From Salegentibacter holothuriorum (GTDB lineage: Bacteria > Bacteroidota > Bacteroidia > Flavobacteriales > Flavobacteriaceae), in NCBI RefSeq assembly GCF_900168045.1, contig NZ_FUYY01000002.1, positions 372,001-436,000 of the forward strand: 64,000 bases of DNA, read 5' to 3'. Numbering within the stretch: the stretch's first letter is position 1; the number at the start of each line of letters is the position of its first letter. This document shows, one piece after another, positions 28,523 to 37,005 of the stretch. Under the pieces are notes generated by a model. The model was given only the letters and a program-made list of their open reading frames with translations. It was not told where the DNA came from and did no database searches. Made by a program: the position numbers and the translations under genes.

Positions 28523-29665
28523 TTATCCCAAAGCTTGCTTCAAATCGTTTATTAGATCTTCTTCATCTTCAATTCCTACACTTAACCTAATTAGAGAATC
28601 TACCACTCCGGTTTTTGCTCTTTCTTCTTTCGGAATAGAAGCATGAGTCATACTCGCAGGATGCCCGGCTAAAGATTCTACGCCACCAAGCGATTCTGCC
28701 AAGGTAAATACTTTTAGATTTTCCACTATTTTGGTAGCACTCTCCAGCGTGTTTTCTATGGTGGTAAAAGAGATCATTCCGCCAAAATCTTTCATTTGCT
28801 TTCTCGCAATATCGTGGTTTGGATGATCTTCAAAGCCCGGCCAGTAAACCTTTCCTACTTTTGGATGTGTTTTTAGAAATTTCGCGATTGTTGCTCCATT
28901 TTCGCAGTGACGCTGAATTCTAAGATGCAGGGTCTTTATTCCGCGCAATACCAAAAAGCTATCTTGTGGCCCGCAAATAGCACCACTCGCCTTTTGAATA
29001 AAGTAGAGTTTCTCCGCTAATTTTTCATCATTCACTACTAAACTCCCCATAACTACATCACTATGGCCTCCCAAATATTTTGTAGCACTATGCATTATAA
29101 TATCGGCCCCAAGCTCCAAAGGTTGTTGTAAATATGGCGTAGCAAAAGTGTTATCTACTGCAAGCAACAAATTGTTTGCCCTTGCAATTTTACCCACCGC
29201 TTCAATATCAATAATATTCATCATGGGGTTGGTTGGCGTTTCTATCCAAAGCATTTTAGTGTTTTCGTTAATAAAACTTTCAATATTGCCAGCTTTCCCC
29301 ATTCCTATAAAATGGAATTTAATCCCCATCTTTTCAAAAATGGAAGTAAACAAACGATAAGACCCGCCATAAAGATCGTTAGTTGTAATAACCTCATCCC
29401 CGGGTTTAAAAAGCTTTAAAACAGCATCTATAGCCGCAAGACCAGAGCCAAATGCAAGACCAAATTTACCATTCTCAATACTCGCCAAAGACTTCTCGAG
29501 AGCGGTTCTTGTAGGATTTGCACTTCGCGAATATTCAAATCCTTTATGGCCACCAGGCGTACTTTGCGAATAAGTACTGGTTTGATAGATTGGCGGCATT
29601 ACAGAACCGTACGCCGGATCTATATTTTCCTGGCCTCCATGTATTGTTTTGGTATTAAATTTCAT
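28523..29665 (-). CDS. Trans-sulfuration enzyme, cystathionine gamma-synthase/lyase type
   Basis: This 380-residue PLP enzyme of the Cys/Met metabolism family starts MKFNTKTIHGGQ. The ATG at 29665 is preferred over one 126 bases upstream because family proteins begin with this TKTIHGGQ stretch. Diagnostic motifs are YSRSANPTRTALE, GSGLAAIDAVL, DLYGGSYRLF, VDNTFATPYLQQPLELGAD, the Schiff-base lysine in HSATKYLGGHSD, and a C-terminal LAESLGGVESLAGHPASMTH. It carries out cystathionine gamma-lyase or gamma-synthase chemistry, which sequence alone cannot separate. The gene is monocistronic and nearly divergent from a lipoprotein gene 89 bases away. Confidence 0.92.
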   Translation of the reverse strand: MKFNTKTIHGGQENIDPAYGSVMPPIYQTSTYSQSTPGGHKGFEYSRSANPTRTALEKSLASIENGKFGLAFGSGLAAIDAVLKLFKPGDEVITTNDLYGGSYRLFTSIFEKMGIKFHFIGMGKAGNIESFINENTKMLWIETPTNPMMNIIDIEAVGKIARANNLLLAVDNTFATPYLQQPLELGADIIMHSATKYLGGHSDVVMGSLVVNDEKLAEKLYFIQKASGAICGPQDSFLVLRGIKTLHLRIQRHCENGATIAKFLKTHPKVGKVYWPGFEDHPNHDIARKQMKDFGGMISFTTIENTLESATKIVENLKVFTLAESLGGVESLAGHPASMTHASIPKEERAKTGVVDSLIRLSVGIEDEEDLINDLKQALG

Positions 29666-29753
29666 ATCTCCTGGGTTTACAGCAAATGTAGTAGGCTCAT
29701 TGTGTTTAAACAAAATAGGCATATCTTTATTCAAGTATTTAACAGCTTTTTTT

Positions 29754-30545
29754 ATGTATCGAAATATATTTTCTCTCCTTGTTATTTTCATATTATTCAG
29801 CGCCTGCCGTGATGAAAAGTCTGATGCCAGCGTAAAACAGGTTAAAGGCGATACCGAAGCCTTAAGTTTTTACGACGAAGGCTTGTTACCTAAAGATTTT
29901 GAAGCTTGTAAAGGGGTGAAATGCCCTAAAATAAGGGTCAATTATTTAAAGTTTAGAGAAGATCGTGAAGCTGCTCTGGCTATGAATCGCTATAATGAAA
30001 AAAATCTTATACAGATATTAGATAACACTGAAGAAGGCAGCAAGACCGAGAATATTAAAGGCGCGGTAGAAGAATTTATTAAAGATTATCAGAATTTTAA
30101 AAACGATTTTCCAAATTCTGCTATTGGTTACGAAGTTGAAATTTCCCAATCGGTTTTGAGCCAAACTAAAGATTTATTAGTTCTGGAAACAGATTTCTAC
30201 ATTTTTACCGGTGGTGCACATGGCTATGGCGCTAAACGGTTTGCTAATTTTGATATTGCTTCAGGCGAATTGCTAACAAAAGAAGATCTGTTCTCAAATC
30301 TTGATGCTTTTAAGAATTTTGCTGAAAAGGAATTCAGAAAAAAATATAAAATTCCGGAAGGAGGAAACATAAATGCCAAAGGATTTTTCTTTGAAAATGA
30401 TAAATTTGCACTTCCAGAAAATATAGCGGTCACCAAAAATAGGGTGATCCTGGTCTATAATCGTTATGAAGCTGCCAGTTATGCTGAAGGAGAATTAAAC
30501 CTATCTTTTCCGAAGAACAAAGTAGCACAGTGGCTTATTTACTAA
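29754..30545 (+). CDS. DUF4163/DUF3298 domain lipoprotein
   Basis: The 264-residue product begins MYRNIFSLLVIFILFSAC. It is a lipoprotein signal with acceptor cysteine at residue 18, which is why the ATG at 29754 is preferred to a start 105 bases earlier. The mature part fits the RsiV-like pair of domains: VEISQSVLSQTKDLLVLETDFYIFTGGAHGYG is the DUF4163/DUF3298 junction, then GELLTKEDLF and a terminal LSFPKNKVAQWL. RsiV-type proteins bind lysozyme; here only a general envelope role can be proposed. It is followed after 10 bases by an ArsC-like gene on the same strand. Confidence 0.85.
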   Translation: MYRNIFSLLVIFILFSACRDEKSDASVKQVKGDTEALSFYDEGLLPKDFEACKGVKCPKIRVNYLKFREDREAALAMNRYNEKNLIQILDNTEEGSKTENIKGAVEEFIKDYQNFKNDFPNSAIGYEVEISQSVLSQTKDLLVLETDFYIFTGGAHGYGAKRFANFDIASGELLTKEDLFSNLDAFKNFAEKEFRKKYKIPEGGNINAKGFFFENDKFALPENIAVTKNRVILVYNRYEAASYAEGELNLSFPKNKVAQWLIY

Positions 30546-30555
30546 ATAAAAACTA

Positions 30556-30909
30556 ATGAAAAAAGTATATCATCTTTCAAGCTGCAACACCTGCCAGAAG
30601 ATATTAAAAGAACTGGAATTACCAGATTCGTTTGAGCTTCAGGATATCAAAGTAGAGGAAATTACTACAGAGCAAATAGAAGAAATGCAAGCGCTTTCAG
30701 GAAGTTATGAAGCTTTATTTAGCCGAAGAGCACGCCTTTATCGCGAAAGGGAATTGAACAAAAAAGAACTCTCTGAAGCCGATTATAAAGATCTAATCCT
30801 GGATCATTATACTTTTCTAAAAAGACCGATGATTATTAATGATGATGAAATTTTTATAGGAAATTCTAAAAAAACCGTTGCGGCGGCCAAAGCAGCGGTG
30901 CATGGATAA
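30556..30909 (+). CDS. ArsC/Spx family thioredoxin-fold protein
   Basis: This 117-residue protein has the N-terminal redox motif SSCNTCQK (Cys10, Cys13), a helix and strand typical of ArsC, a middle FSRRARLYRE segment and the cis-proline-type FLKRPMIINDDEIFIG near the C-terminus. The CxxC spacing matches Spx and the YffB-like branch more than true arsenate reductase, so arsenate reduction is not assured. It is 10 bases after the DUF3298 lipoprotein gene and overlaps the DMT permease gene by 8 bases, so the three genes probably form one operon. Confidence 0.85.
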   Translation: MKKVYHLSSCNTCQKILKELELPDSFELQDIKVEEITTEQIEEMQALSGSYEALFSRRARLYRERELNKKELSEADYKDLILDHYTFLKRPMIINDDEIFIGNSKKTVAAAKAAVHG

Positions 30910-31801
30910 CAAACGTATTTGGGCCATCTTAGCAGCCATTGGTGCAAGTGCGATCTACGGACTTAACCATACGATTGCCAAAGGCGTAATGCCCACTTAT
31001 ATTGAACCTTTCGGGTTTATCTTTTTAAGGGTTTTTGGTGCAGCTATCCTGTTTTGGGGAATTAGCTGGCTGGGACCCAAAGAAAAGATCGCAACTTCTG
31101 ACTGGCCAAGAATTTTAGGCTGTGCCGTTTTTGGAATGGCAATTAATATGTTGTTTTTCTTTAAAGGCCTAAGCCTCTCTACCCCTATTAATAGTTCGGT
31201 TATTGTAACACTTTCACCGGTTATGGTGCTCATTTTGGCATCAATTCTTATAAAAGAAAGAATTACCTTGCTTAAAACTATGGGAATTATTGTTGGTTTA
31301 GCCGGCGCATTGGTTTTAGTGCTTTTTAGTACAGATAGCACCGTTAATGCACCAAATATTCCTTTAGGGAATGTGCTTTTTATTGTAAACGCTTTTAGCT
31401 ACGGGCTATACCTCATTTTAGTAAAACCACTTACCGCAAAATATCACGCACTTACTTTAATGAAATGGTTATTTCTTATCGGTGTTTTTATTAATTTACC
31501 TATTACCATTGGTGAATTTACCGAAGTAAACTGGACAAGTTTACCGTTTGATGCTATATGGAAAATGGCTTTTGTAGTAGCAGGAACCACCTTTTCTACT
31601 TATTTACTTAATATTTATGCTTTAAAACAACTTTCGGCCTCTACCATAAGTGTATTTATTTACCTCCAACCACTAATCGCGATTACGTATGCGATTTTGA
31701 CCGGCGCCGATGAGCTTAATATGGTAAAAGCAGTAGCCGCAATTTTGGTTTTTGTAGGAGTTTATATGGTAACAAAAAAGAAAACCGAAATTAGGAGGTA
31801 G
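30902..31801 (+). CDS. DMT superfamily permease with two EamA domains
   Basis: This 299-residue inner-membrane protein has ten hydrophobic helices in two EamA repeats. The first contains GASAIYGLNHTIAKGV and NSSVIVTLSPVMVLILA. The second begins near the mid-point with NVLFIVNAFSYGLYLILVKPL and ends in SVFIYLQPLIA and an AAILVFVGVYMV helix. EamA permeases export metabolites or amino acids; the substrate is not predictable. The start at 30902 is preferred over one 24 bases earlier because it matches the family's MDNKRIWAIL-type N-terminus and gives an 8-base overlap with the ArsC-like gene. Confidence 0.92.
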   Translation: MDNKRIWAILAAIGASAIYGLNHTIAKGVMPTYIEPFGFIFLRVFGAAILFWGISWLGPKEKIATSDWPRILGCAVFGMAINMLFFFKGLSLSTPINSSVIVTLSPVMVLILASILIKERITLLKTMGIIVGLAGALVLVLFSTDSTVNAPNIPLGNVLFIVNAFSYGLYLILVKPLTAKYHALTLMKWLFLIGVFINLPITIGEFTEVNWTSLPFDAIWKMAFVVAGTTFSTYLLNIYALKQLSASTISVFIYLQPLIAITYAILTGADELNMVKAVAAILVFVGVYMVTKKKTEIRR

Positions 31802-31808
31802 TTTTAAT

Positions 31809-32399
31809 TTAATCTTCCAGTTTTTCTGCAAGCTCACGCAGATAATTCTTATTAGCCTTTATTGCTGAAAGTGGGGCTGTAAACGTACTAACCCTGCCTA
31901 TCGCAGGAAAACTCAATTTACCTTTCGCTAATGAATTTGCGAGGAGTATTTGCAGATAATTATAAGTAAGAATAAATTGCTGTAATAAATTAGTTCTTTT
32001 TCTACTGAAACCCAGTTTTTCTGCAGTCCTGTCGTTAAGAATATAGCTTGTACCTTCCAGTGTGATCTTCTCTGCCTCATTTGCACTATATGATTCGCTA
32101 AGTTTTATCAAGCCCAAAATATATTGATTAAGAATAAATCTAATACGCTGCTTACCCTTCCAGTTTCTATCAATCATGTAATAATAATCAAACAAAGTTC
32201 CGCCGTGCATAATGATCTTTCCATTTTTTTCTTTTTCAGTAATAAAAAGCGGAGTGTAATAGATTAATTTCCCATGTTTTCTGCCTTGAGGTGTATCTAT
32301 AAAAGGTGCCAGGACTGTAAGGATTAATGGGGCTAAAAACAATGGCAAGTAATACCATTCAAGGAGAAAAGCCACAAGTACAGTACCTAGAAATACCAC
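31809..32399 (-). CDS. Hypothetical membrane-anchored protein, probable 5' frame break
   Basis: The intact frame gives 196 residues from a GTG at 32399, beginning inside a pair of membrane helices (VVFLGTVLVAFLLEW and LPLFLAPLILTVLAPF). The same frame stays open upstream to 32489 and encodes a lysine-rich segment reading PIKKHSFYIKPEKEQTREI, which looks like the true N-terminus. No start codon lies in that frame. An ATG at 32493 in another frame would join it exactly if one base were removed from the run of four G at 32479-32482. The cytoplasmic part (about 60-196) is helical and basic. I do not recognise the family. Confidence 0.6.
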   Translation of the reverse strand: MVFLGTVLVAFLLEWYYLPLFLAPLILTVLAPFIDTPQGRKHGKLIYYTPLFITEKEKNGKIIMHGGTLFDYYYMIDRNWKGKQRIRFILNQYILGLIKLSESYSANEAEKITLEGTSYILNDRTAEKLGFSRKRTNLLQQFILTYNYLQILLANSLAKGKLSFPAIGRVSTFTAPLSAIKANKNYLRELAEKLED

Positions 32400-32510
32400 A
32401 AAAGCAATCCCGGAAAATCTAAGGATCTCCCGGGTTTGTTCTTTCTCTGGTTTTATGTAGAAACTATGCTTTTTGATAGGGGAACTTAATCATTTATAAA
32501 CAGAGCATAC

Positions 32511-33005
32511 CTAAAATCCTATTTTTTCTGGATCTAAGTGCTGTGGGTGTTTCCCGAATTTTCTGGTGTCTTCTCTAGTTAAGATCTTAAAATCATCAGT
32601 ATGCCCAAGACTATCTAAATTATCATGTAGGGCTTTTGGAAGTTTGGTAAGTTTTCTTTCTTTTAGGTCTATCCAGGCTCCCATCATCTCACAACTCGCA
32701 AAATTTTGACCATTTTCGTCATAAAAATTATGCAGAAACTCAAAGTACATACCATCTTCTGCAAGACCTTTTAATTGTAAAGTTACTTTTATAGGTTTTC
32801 CTGCAAAAACTTCTTTAAAATAATAAATATGCTCATAAAAGACCACCGGCCCTATATTCTCTCTAGCCAAATCTTCCTGGCCAAACCCGTTTTCCATTAA
32901 AAAAGCCATCCTGGTATGACTCATAAAATTTACATAAGCCGTATTGGCCAAATGCCTGTTGGCATCTATATCACTCCAGCGTATTTCAAATTCTTTAGTA
33001 TACAT
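32511..33005 (-). CDS. Acyl-CoA thioesterase, hotdog fold (4HBT type)
   Basis: This 164-residue protein has the hotdog-thioesterase signature. IRWSDIDANRHLANTAYVNFM near 8-28 contains the catalytic aspartate region and the following helix. VFYEHIYYFKEVFAGKPIKVTLQL and FLHNFYDENGQNFASCEMMGAWIDL form the long strands. Relatives of YbgC/FcbC hydrolyse short or aromatic acyl-CoA esters in the cytoplasm. It is monocistronic, divergent from the YheT-type hydrolase gene 200 bases away. The substrate is not predictable. Confidence 0.88.
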   Translation of the reverse strand: MYTKEFEIRWSDIDANRHLANTAYVNFMSHTRMAFLMENGFGQEDLARENIGPVVFYEHIYYFKEVFAGKPIKVTLQLKGLAEDGMYFEFLHNFYDENGQNFASCEMMGAWIDLKERKLTKLPKALHDNLDSLGHTDDFKILTREDTRKFGKHPQHLDPEKIGF

Positions 33006-33205
33006 TTCTTTTTAATTTTTAATAAAACTAAGCATAAATATTATGCACGCATAATTATATTAAAATTTCCAGGGAATATTTGGAAGTTAAAAAACTCTCT
33101 TAAGAATCAAATTTATTCGAAATCAAGCTTTAAAGAGTTTATTATCTCCCAGAATTATCCTCAGGATTATTCGCTTAATATAATACTACTTAACTTTGCC
33201 CGGCT

Positions 33206-34174
33206 ATGCCTATACTCAAAACCAAATATAAAGCTTCCGGGATTTTTAAAAATCCTCACGTATCTAGCATTTACGCTGCTACGCTTAGAAAAGTTGACTT
33301 TAGTTTTAATACTACAGATCGCATAGAATTAAGCGATGGTGACTTTTTAGATTTAGAGCGTGGTTTTTATTCTCCAAAAAATAATAAAGTTATAATTCTG
33401 CTTCACGGCCTTGCTGGAAATGCCAACCGTCCTTATATGTTAGGAATGGCAAAGCAATTTCAGCAGCACGGTTGGGATGTGGTTTCTATGAATTTTAGGA
33501 GTTGCAGCGGAGAAATGAACCGCCTTTATCGCAGTTATCACGGCGGTGCTACCGAAGATCTACAAGCGGTAATTAAATATCTGCAGCAGGAAAATCAGTA
33601 TAAAGAAATCAATTTGATTGGATTTAGCCTTGGAGGGAATTTACTACTAAAGTACTTAGGGGAACAGGCTACTATTCCGTCAGAAATTAAATCGGCAGTG
33701 GCTATTTCTACGCCCTGCGATCTTGGTGCCTCTCTGGAAGAGCTCAACAAAATACATAACTTCTTATATTCAAAACGCTTTTTAAAAAACCTGAAAAAAG
33801 AATTACAACTTAGGCAAACCCATTTTCCTGAAAAAATTAGTAAAAAAGAAATCACACAGTGTAATTCTTTGCTAGCCATAGACGAATTATACACAAGCAA
33901 GGCCCACGGATTTAAAAATGCTTCAGATTATTACAAAAAGTGTAGCTGCATAGGTTTTCTACCCAATATTACCACTCCCACGCTACTGATAAACGCAAAA
34001 AATGATTCTTTTCTTTCCCCGAATTCTTACCCAACAGAGATAGCAAGAAATTCAGAATTTCTTCATTTAGAAACACCTAAACACGGTGGGCACGTAGGTT
34101 ATATTCAACATAATAAAGCTTATTATCACGAAGAAAGAGCCCTGGAGTTTATAAAAAAGTTCGCGCTATCCTAG
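33206..34174 (+). CDS. YheT-family alpha/beta hydrolase
   Basis: This 322-residue protein matches the YheT/ABHD1-3 group. ILLHGLAGNANRPYMLGMAKQF is the oxyanion-hole region. VVSMNFRSCSGEMNRLYRSYHGG is the family hallmark. The nucleophile elbow is IGFSLGGNLLLKYLG, and a late KHGGHVGYI carries the catalytic histidine. Members act on lipid-type esters, and substrates are mostly unknown. A TAACTTTG promoter box at 33191-33198 ends only seven bases before the ATG, so the mRNA would be almost leaderless. The gene stands alone. Confidence 0.92.
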   Translation: MPILKTKYKASGIFKNPHVSSIYAATLRKVDFSFNTTDRIELSDGDFLDLERGFYSPKNNKVIILLHGLAGNANRPYMLGMAKQFQQHGWDVVSMNFRSCSGEMNRLYRSYHGGATEDLQAVIKYLQQENQYKEINLIGFSLGGNLLLKYLGEQATIPSEIKSAVAISTPCDLGASLEELNKIHNFLYSKRFLKNLKKELQLRQTHFPEKISKKEITQCNSLLAIDELYTSKAHGFKNASDYYKKCSCIGFLPNITTPTLLINAKNDSFLSPNSYPTEIARNSEFLHLETPKHGGHVGYIQHNKAYYHEERALEFIKKFALS

Positions 34175-34241
34175 ATCTTCTAAAAAGACTAAGCGGAAGA
34201 ATCAATTAAGGTGTTTGTATATTATATGCTGAGATTATGTT

Positions 34242-34667
34242 TTAATACTCGTATAAAATGGTGGCGTTTGAATTTATAATGTTTAATTGAATTTGATCTC
34301 CATCACCTCTTAAGTTTGAAATATCAAACGTCAATTCTTTTGTAATATAGGCTTCGCATAATTCTTCATTTTTTAATGATAATCTTAAATTCCTTTGAGA
34401 CGGCTCTAATTCAAAAATTTCTCCAGAATCGATTAGTTTTAACTCCCAGGTATCTCCATTACAACCTCCAGAACTAAAATTAATTTTTAAACAGTCGTTA
34501 ATTATCACTAAACTATTAATTACTAATTTGTTTGCAGGTGCATTTATATATTCTTCTGCGCTTATAATAGTTTCAAAATCACAATTATTTTGGTTTCTGT
34601 TGTTGTCATCATTAGAACAGTTAAAAAATGTGATTCCAATTATTATTAAAATGAATGCTTTTTTCAT
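34242..34667 (-). CDS. Hypothetical lipoprotein, 141 residues
   Basis: The sequence begins MKKAFILIIIGITFFNCSNDD, a lipoprotein signal with acceptor cysteine at residue 17 followed by Ser-Asn-Asp-Asp, which may favour outer-membrane surface sorting in Bacteroidota. The mature domain contains three more cysteines, an ISAEEYINAPANKLVINSLVIIND stretch and FSSGGCNGDTWELKLI, and is rich in beta strands. I do not recognise the family by name, although this SGGCNGDTW pattern recurs in flavobacterial lipoproteins. The base composition is slightly more AT-rich than the flanking genes. Confidence 0.65.
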   Translation of the reverse strand: MKKAFILIIIGITFFNCSNDDNNRNQNNCDFETIISAEEYINAPANKLVINSLVIINDCLKINFSSGGCNGDTWELKLIDSGEIFELEPSQRNLRLSLKNEELCEAYITKELTFDISNLRGDGDQIQLNIINSNATILYEY

Positions 34668-34764
34668 GTTAGTTTGATTGTGTTTCTAATAGATGAAGAT
34701 TTTATAGACTGGTTGCGAAACCTACCCAAAAAATTCAGAATCTGTAAAATACCCTTTTACCGGC

Positions 34765-34794
34765 TTTGCCCTGCTATAGAATTGATTATCTTTG
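34765..34794 (+). promoter_or_regulatory. Promoter of the yicC-gmk-nadD operon
   Basis: TTTG (34765-34768) is followed by 18 bases and TATCTTTG (34787-34794). Both halves match the Bacteroidota promoter consensus and the spacing is near ideal. The start codon of yicC lies 21 bases after the box. It is the best promoter match I found in the window. Confidence 0.75.
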
Positions 34795-34814
34795 CACAAG
34801 CTTAAAAATCACTC

Positions 34815-35672
34815 ATGATTCAGTCAATGACAGGTTTTGGGAAAAGCATAACGCAGCTCCCATCCAAAAAAGTAACCGTTGAAATCAAGTCGCTAAACAG
34901 CAAAAATCTTGATGTAAACGCCAGAATTCCTTCGCAATATCGCGAAAAAGAACTTCAACTAAGAAATACAATTTCAAAATCCCTTACTCGCGGAAAAGTA
35001 GATTTTTCCCTTTATGTAGAGGTCACCGGCGAAGAAACTACCGCCTCTGTAAACCGTGGGGTGGTTAAAAATTATATGCAACAATTAAAAAGTATTGTTG
35101 ACGGCAATGAAACCGAATTGCTAAAAATGGCAGTAAGAATGCCTGATGCGGTTACCACCGAGCGCGAAGAAATAGATGAATCTGAATTTAAAGCGATTGA
35201 AGACGCGGTGATTGAAGCGCTGGAAGAGATCAATCAATTCAGAAAAGACGAAGGCGAAGCATTAGAGAAAGACCTGAAACTTAGAGTGAATAATATTCAA
35301 GCTTTGTTACAGGAAGTTTTAAGGATTGATCCTGAAAGAGTTGATGCTGTAAAGGAACGTCTAAGAAAAGGAATTGCCGATCTTAAAGAGAATGTAGATG
35401 AAAACCGTTTTGAACAGGAATTGGTGTACTACATCGAAAAATTTGACATTACCGAAGAAAAAGTAAGACTGGAAAATCATCTTGCTTATTTTAATGAAAG
35501 TATAAACTCGCCTGATTCAAACGGTAGGAAACTTGGTTTTATTTCTCAGGAAATGGGTCGGGAAATTAACACTATTGGAAGTAAATCTAACTATGCCCCT
35601 ATGCAACAATTAGTGGTGCAAATGAAAGACGAGCTTGAAAAAATTAAGGAACAACTTTTAAACGTACTTTAA
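34815..35672 (+). CDS. yicC: YicC/YloC family endoribonuclease
   Basis: This 285-residue protein begins MIQSMTGFGKS, the classic YicC N-terminus, and has VEIKSLNSKNLDVNARIP in the first domain. The C-terminal DUF1732 part contains EKFDITEEKVRLENHLAYF and GRKLGFISQEMGREINTIGSKS. YicC/YloC proteins are Mg-dependent endoribonucleases in RNA decay. The gene is followed with no gap by gmk, and gmk overlaps nadD, so the three are one operon, driven by the promoter 21 bases upstream. The YicC-gmk pairing is conserved across many bacteria. Confidence 0.95.
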   Translation: MIQSMTGFGKSITQLPSKKVTVEIKSLNSKNLDVNARIPSQYREKELQLRNTISKSLTRGKVDFSLYVEVTGEETTASVNRGVVKNYMQQLKSIVDGNETELLKMAVRMPDAVTTEREEIDESEFKAIEDAVIEALEEINQFRKDEGEALEKDLKLRVNNIQALLQEVLRIDPERVDAVKERLRKGIADLKENVDENRFEQELVYYIEKFDITEEKVRLENHLAYFNESINSPDSNGRKLGFISQEMGREINTIGSKSNYAPMQQLVVQMKDELEKIKEQLLNVL

Positions 35673-36266
35673 ATGAGCAATGGTAAACTTATCGTATTCT
35701 CGGCCCCTTCAGGCTCGGGAAAAACAACGATAGTCCAACATTTGTTGAAGCATAAAGAATTAAACCTAGAGTTTTCAACCTCGGCTACCTCACGCGCTCC
35801 CAGGGGCGATGAAAAAGATGGCCAGCACTATTACTTTCTATCTTTAGAAGACTTTAAGAAGAAAATTAAAAACGACGAATTCCTGGAATGGGAAGAAGTA
35901 TATCGGGATAATTTCTACGGAACTTTAAAAAGTGAAGTAGAGCGCATTTGGTCTCAAGGCAAAAACGTGATTTTTGATATAGATGTAGTTGGCGGATTAG
36001 ATATAAAGAATATTTATCCCGAGAAAACCCTGGCGGTTTTTGTAAAACCCCCAAGTATTGAAGAATTAAAAATAAGGCTGAAAAAGCGTAAAACCGAAAC
36101 CGATGATAAAATAAATATGCGTGTTGCCAAGGCCTCTATTGAATTGGCAACGGCACCACAATTTGATTTTATTATTGAAAATCATCATTTAGGTACGGCA
36201 CTGAAAGAAGCTTACGAGCTTGTATCAAGCTATGTTGGCGCAAATAATTCAGGTAAAAATGAATAG
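35673..36266 (+). CDS. gmk: Guanylate kinase
   Basis: This 197-residue enzyme has the P-loop SAPSGSGKTTIVQHLL near 9-24 and STSATSRAPRGDEKDGQHYYF, which carries the GMP-binding residues. FLEWEEVYRDNFYGT completes the GMP site, and NVIFDIDVVGGLDIK is the Walker-B-like strand. It phosphorylates GMP to GDP. The start ATG follows the yicC stop directly, and the stop region overlaps the nadD start by 8 bases, which is consistent with coupled translation in the yicC-gmk-nadD operon. Length and motifs are normal. Confidence 0.97.
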   Translation: MSNGKLIVFSAPSGSGKTTIVQHLLKHKELNLEFSTSATSRAPRGDEKDGQHYYFLSLEDFKKKIKNDEFLEWEEVYRDNFYGTLKSEVERIWSQGKNVIFDIDVVGGLDIKNIYPEKTLAVFVKPPSIEELKIRLKKRKTETDDKINMRVAKASIELATAPQFDFIIENHHLGTALKEAYELVSSYVGANNSGKNE

Positions 36267-36843
36267 GAAGATCGGCTTGTTTTTTGGGACTTTCAATCCT
36301 ATTCACATCGGGCATCTTATCATTGCTAACCACATGGCCGAATTTTCAGATTTAGATGAGGTGTGGCTTGTGGTCACGCCCCATAACCCTCACAAAAAAA
36401 AGAGCACACTTTTAGACAATCATCACCGGCTGGATATGGTTTATAAAGCTTGTGAAGGTTATGAGCATTTACGGCCGTCTAATGTAGAGTTTAACTTACC
36501 AAAACCCAATTACACCAGTACTACCCTGGCGCATCTTCAAGAAAAATATCCAACCAATGAATTTTGTCCAATTATGGGAGAGGATAACCTTAAAACCTTC
36601 CACAAGTGGAAAAATTATGACGTAATTTTAGAAAACCACGAAATTTATGTTTATCCACGAATTTCTGGAGGAAAAGTTGAAAATGAATTTAAAGACCATC
36701 CAAAAATTAAACGGGTAGATGCCCCGGTAGTTGAGATTTCTTCCACATTTATAAGAAGAGCCGTAAAAGACGGTAAATTCATTAAGCCCTTATTAAACCA
36801 ATCGGTTTGGGATTATATTAAATTGATGAATTTTTATAGGTAG
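36259..36843 (+). CDS. nadD: Nicotinate-nucleotide adenylyltransferase
   Basis: This 194-residue enzyme has the nucleotidyltransferase motif FFGTFNPIHIGHLIIAN (HIGH type) at the N-terminus and ISSTFIRRAVKDG near the C-terminus. It adenylates nicotinate mononucleotide in NAD synthesis. The ATG at 36259 is chosen over one 39 bases upstream because the family begins a few residues before GTFNP; it overlaps gmk by 8 bases. It is the last gene of its operon. A long inverted repeat at 36863-36993 follows and may end the transcript. Confidence 0.96.
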   Translation: MNRKIGLFFGTFNPIHIGHLIIANHMAEFSDLDEVWLVVTPHNPHKKKSTLLDNHHRLDMVYKACEGYEHLRPSNVEFNLPKPNYTSTTLAHLQEKYPTNEFCPIMGEDNLKTFHKWKNYDVILENHEIYVYPRISGGKVENEFKDHPKIKRVDAPVVEISSTFIRRAVKDGKFIKPLLNQSVWDYIKLMNFYR

Positions 36844-36862
36844 TGCTTGAAAGTTTAAAACA

Positions 36863-36993
36863 AAAGACTGTTTAAAATCTTATTTTAGCTGTTCTGCTTA
36901 GCTGATTGAACCTACTTTTTTCATGGTGGAACTACAAGCTATAGGACGTCGACTGCCCTCAATGTAACAACCTCAAGACTTTAAACAGTCTTT
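36863..36993. repeat. Inverted-repeat-bounded element between nadD and kbp
   Basis: Perfect 14-bp inverted repeats, AAAGACTGTTTAAA at 36863-36876 and TTTAAACAGTCTTT at 36980-36993, enclose 103 bases that are more GC-rich than the surroundings and code for nothing evident. It may be a miniature element or a long-hairpin terminator between two convergent genes. Confidence 0.5.
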
Positions 36994-37005
36994 AATCTTT
37001 ATATC

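Noticed and set aside
29650-29791. Long N-terminal extensions for the transsulfuration enzyme and the DUF3298 lipoprotein on opposite strands.
   Set aside because: The two extensions overlap each other; internal starts give the normal N-terminus and a clear lipoprotein signal.
30556-30909. Genuine arsenate reductase in an arsenic operon.
   Set aside because: The CxxC spacing is Spx-like and no ars transporter or regulator is adjacent.
32916-33326. A 136-codon plus-strand frame spanning the start regions of the thioesterase and YheT genes.
   Set aside because: It overlaps both recognised genes in other frames and has no conserved features.
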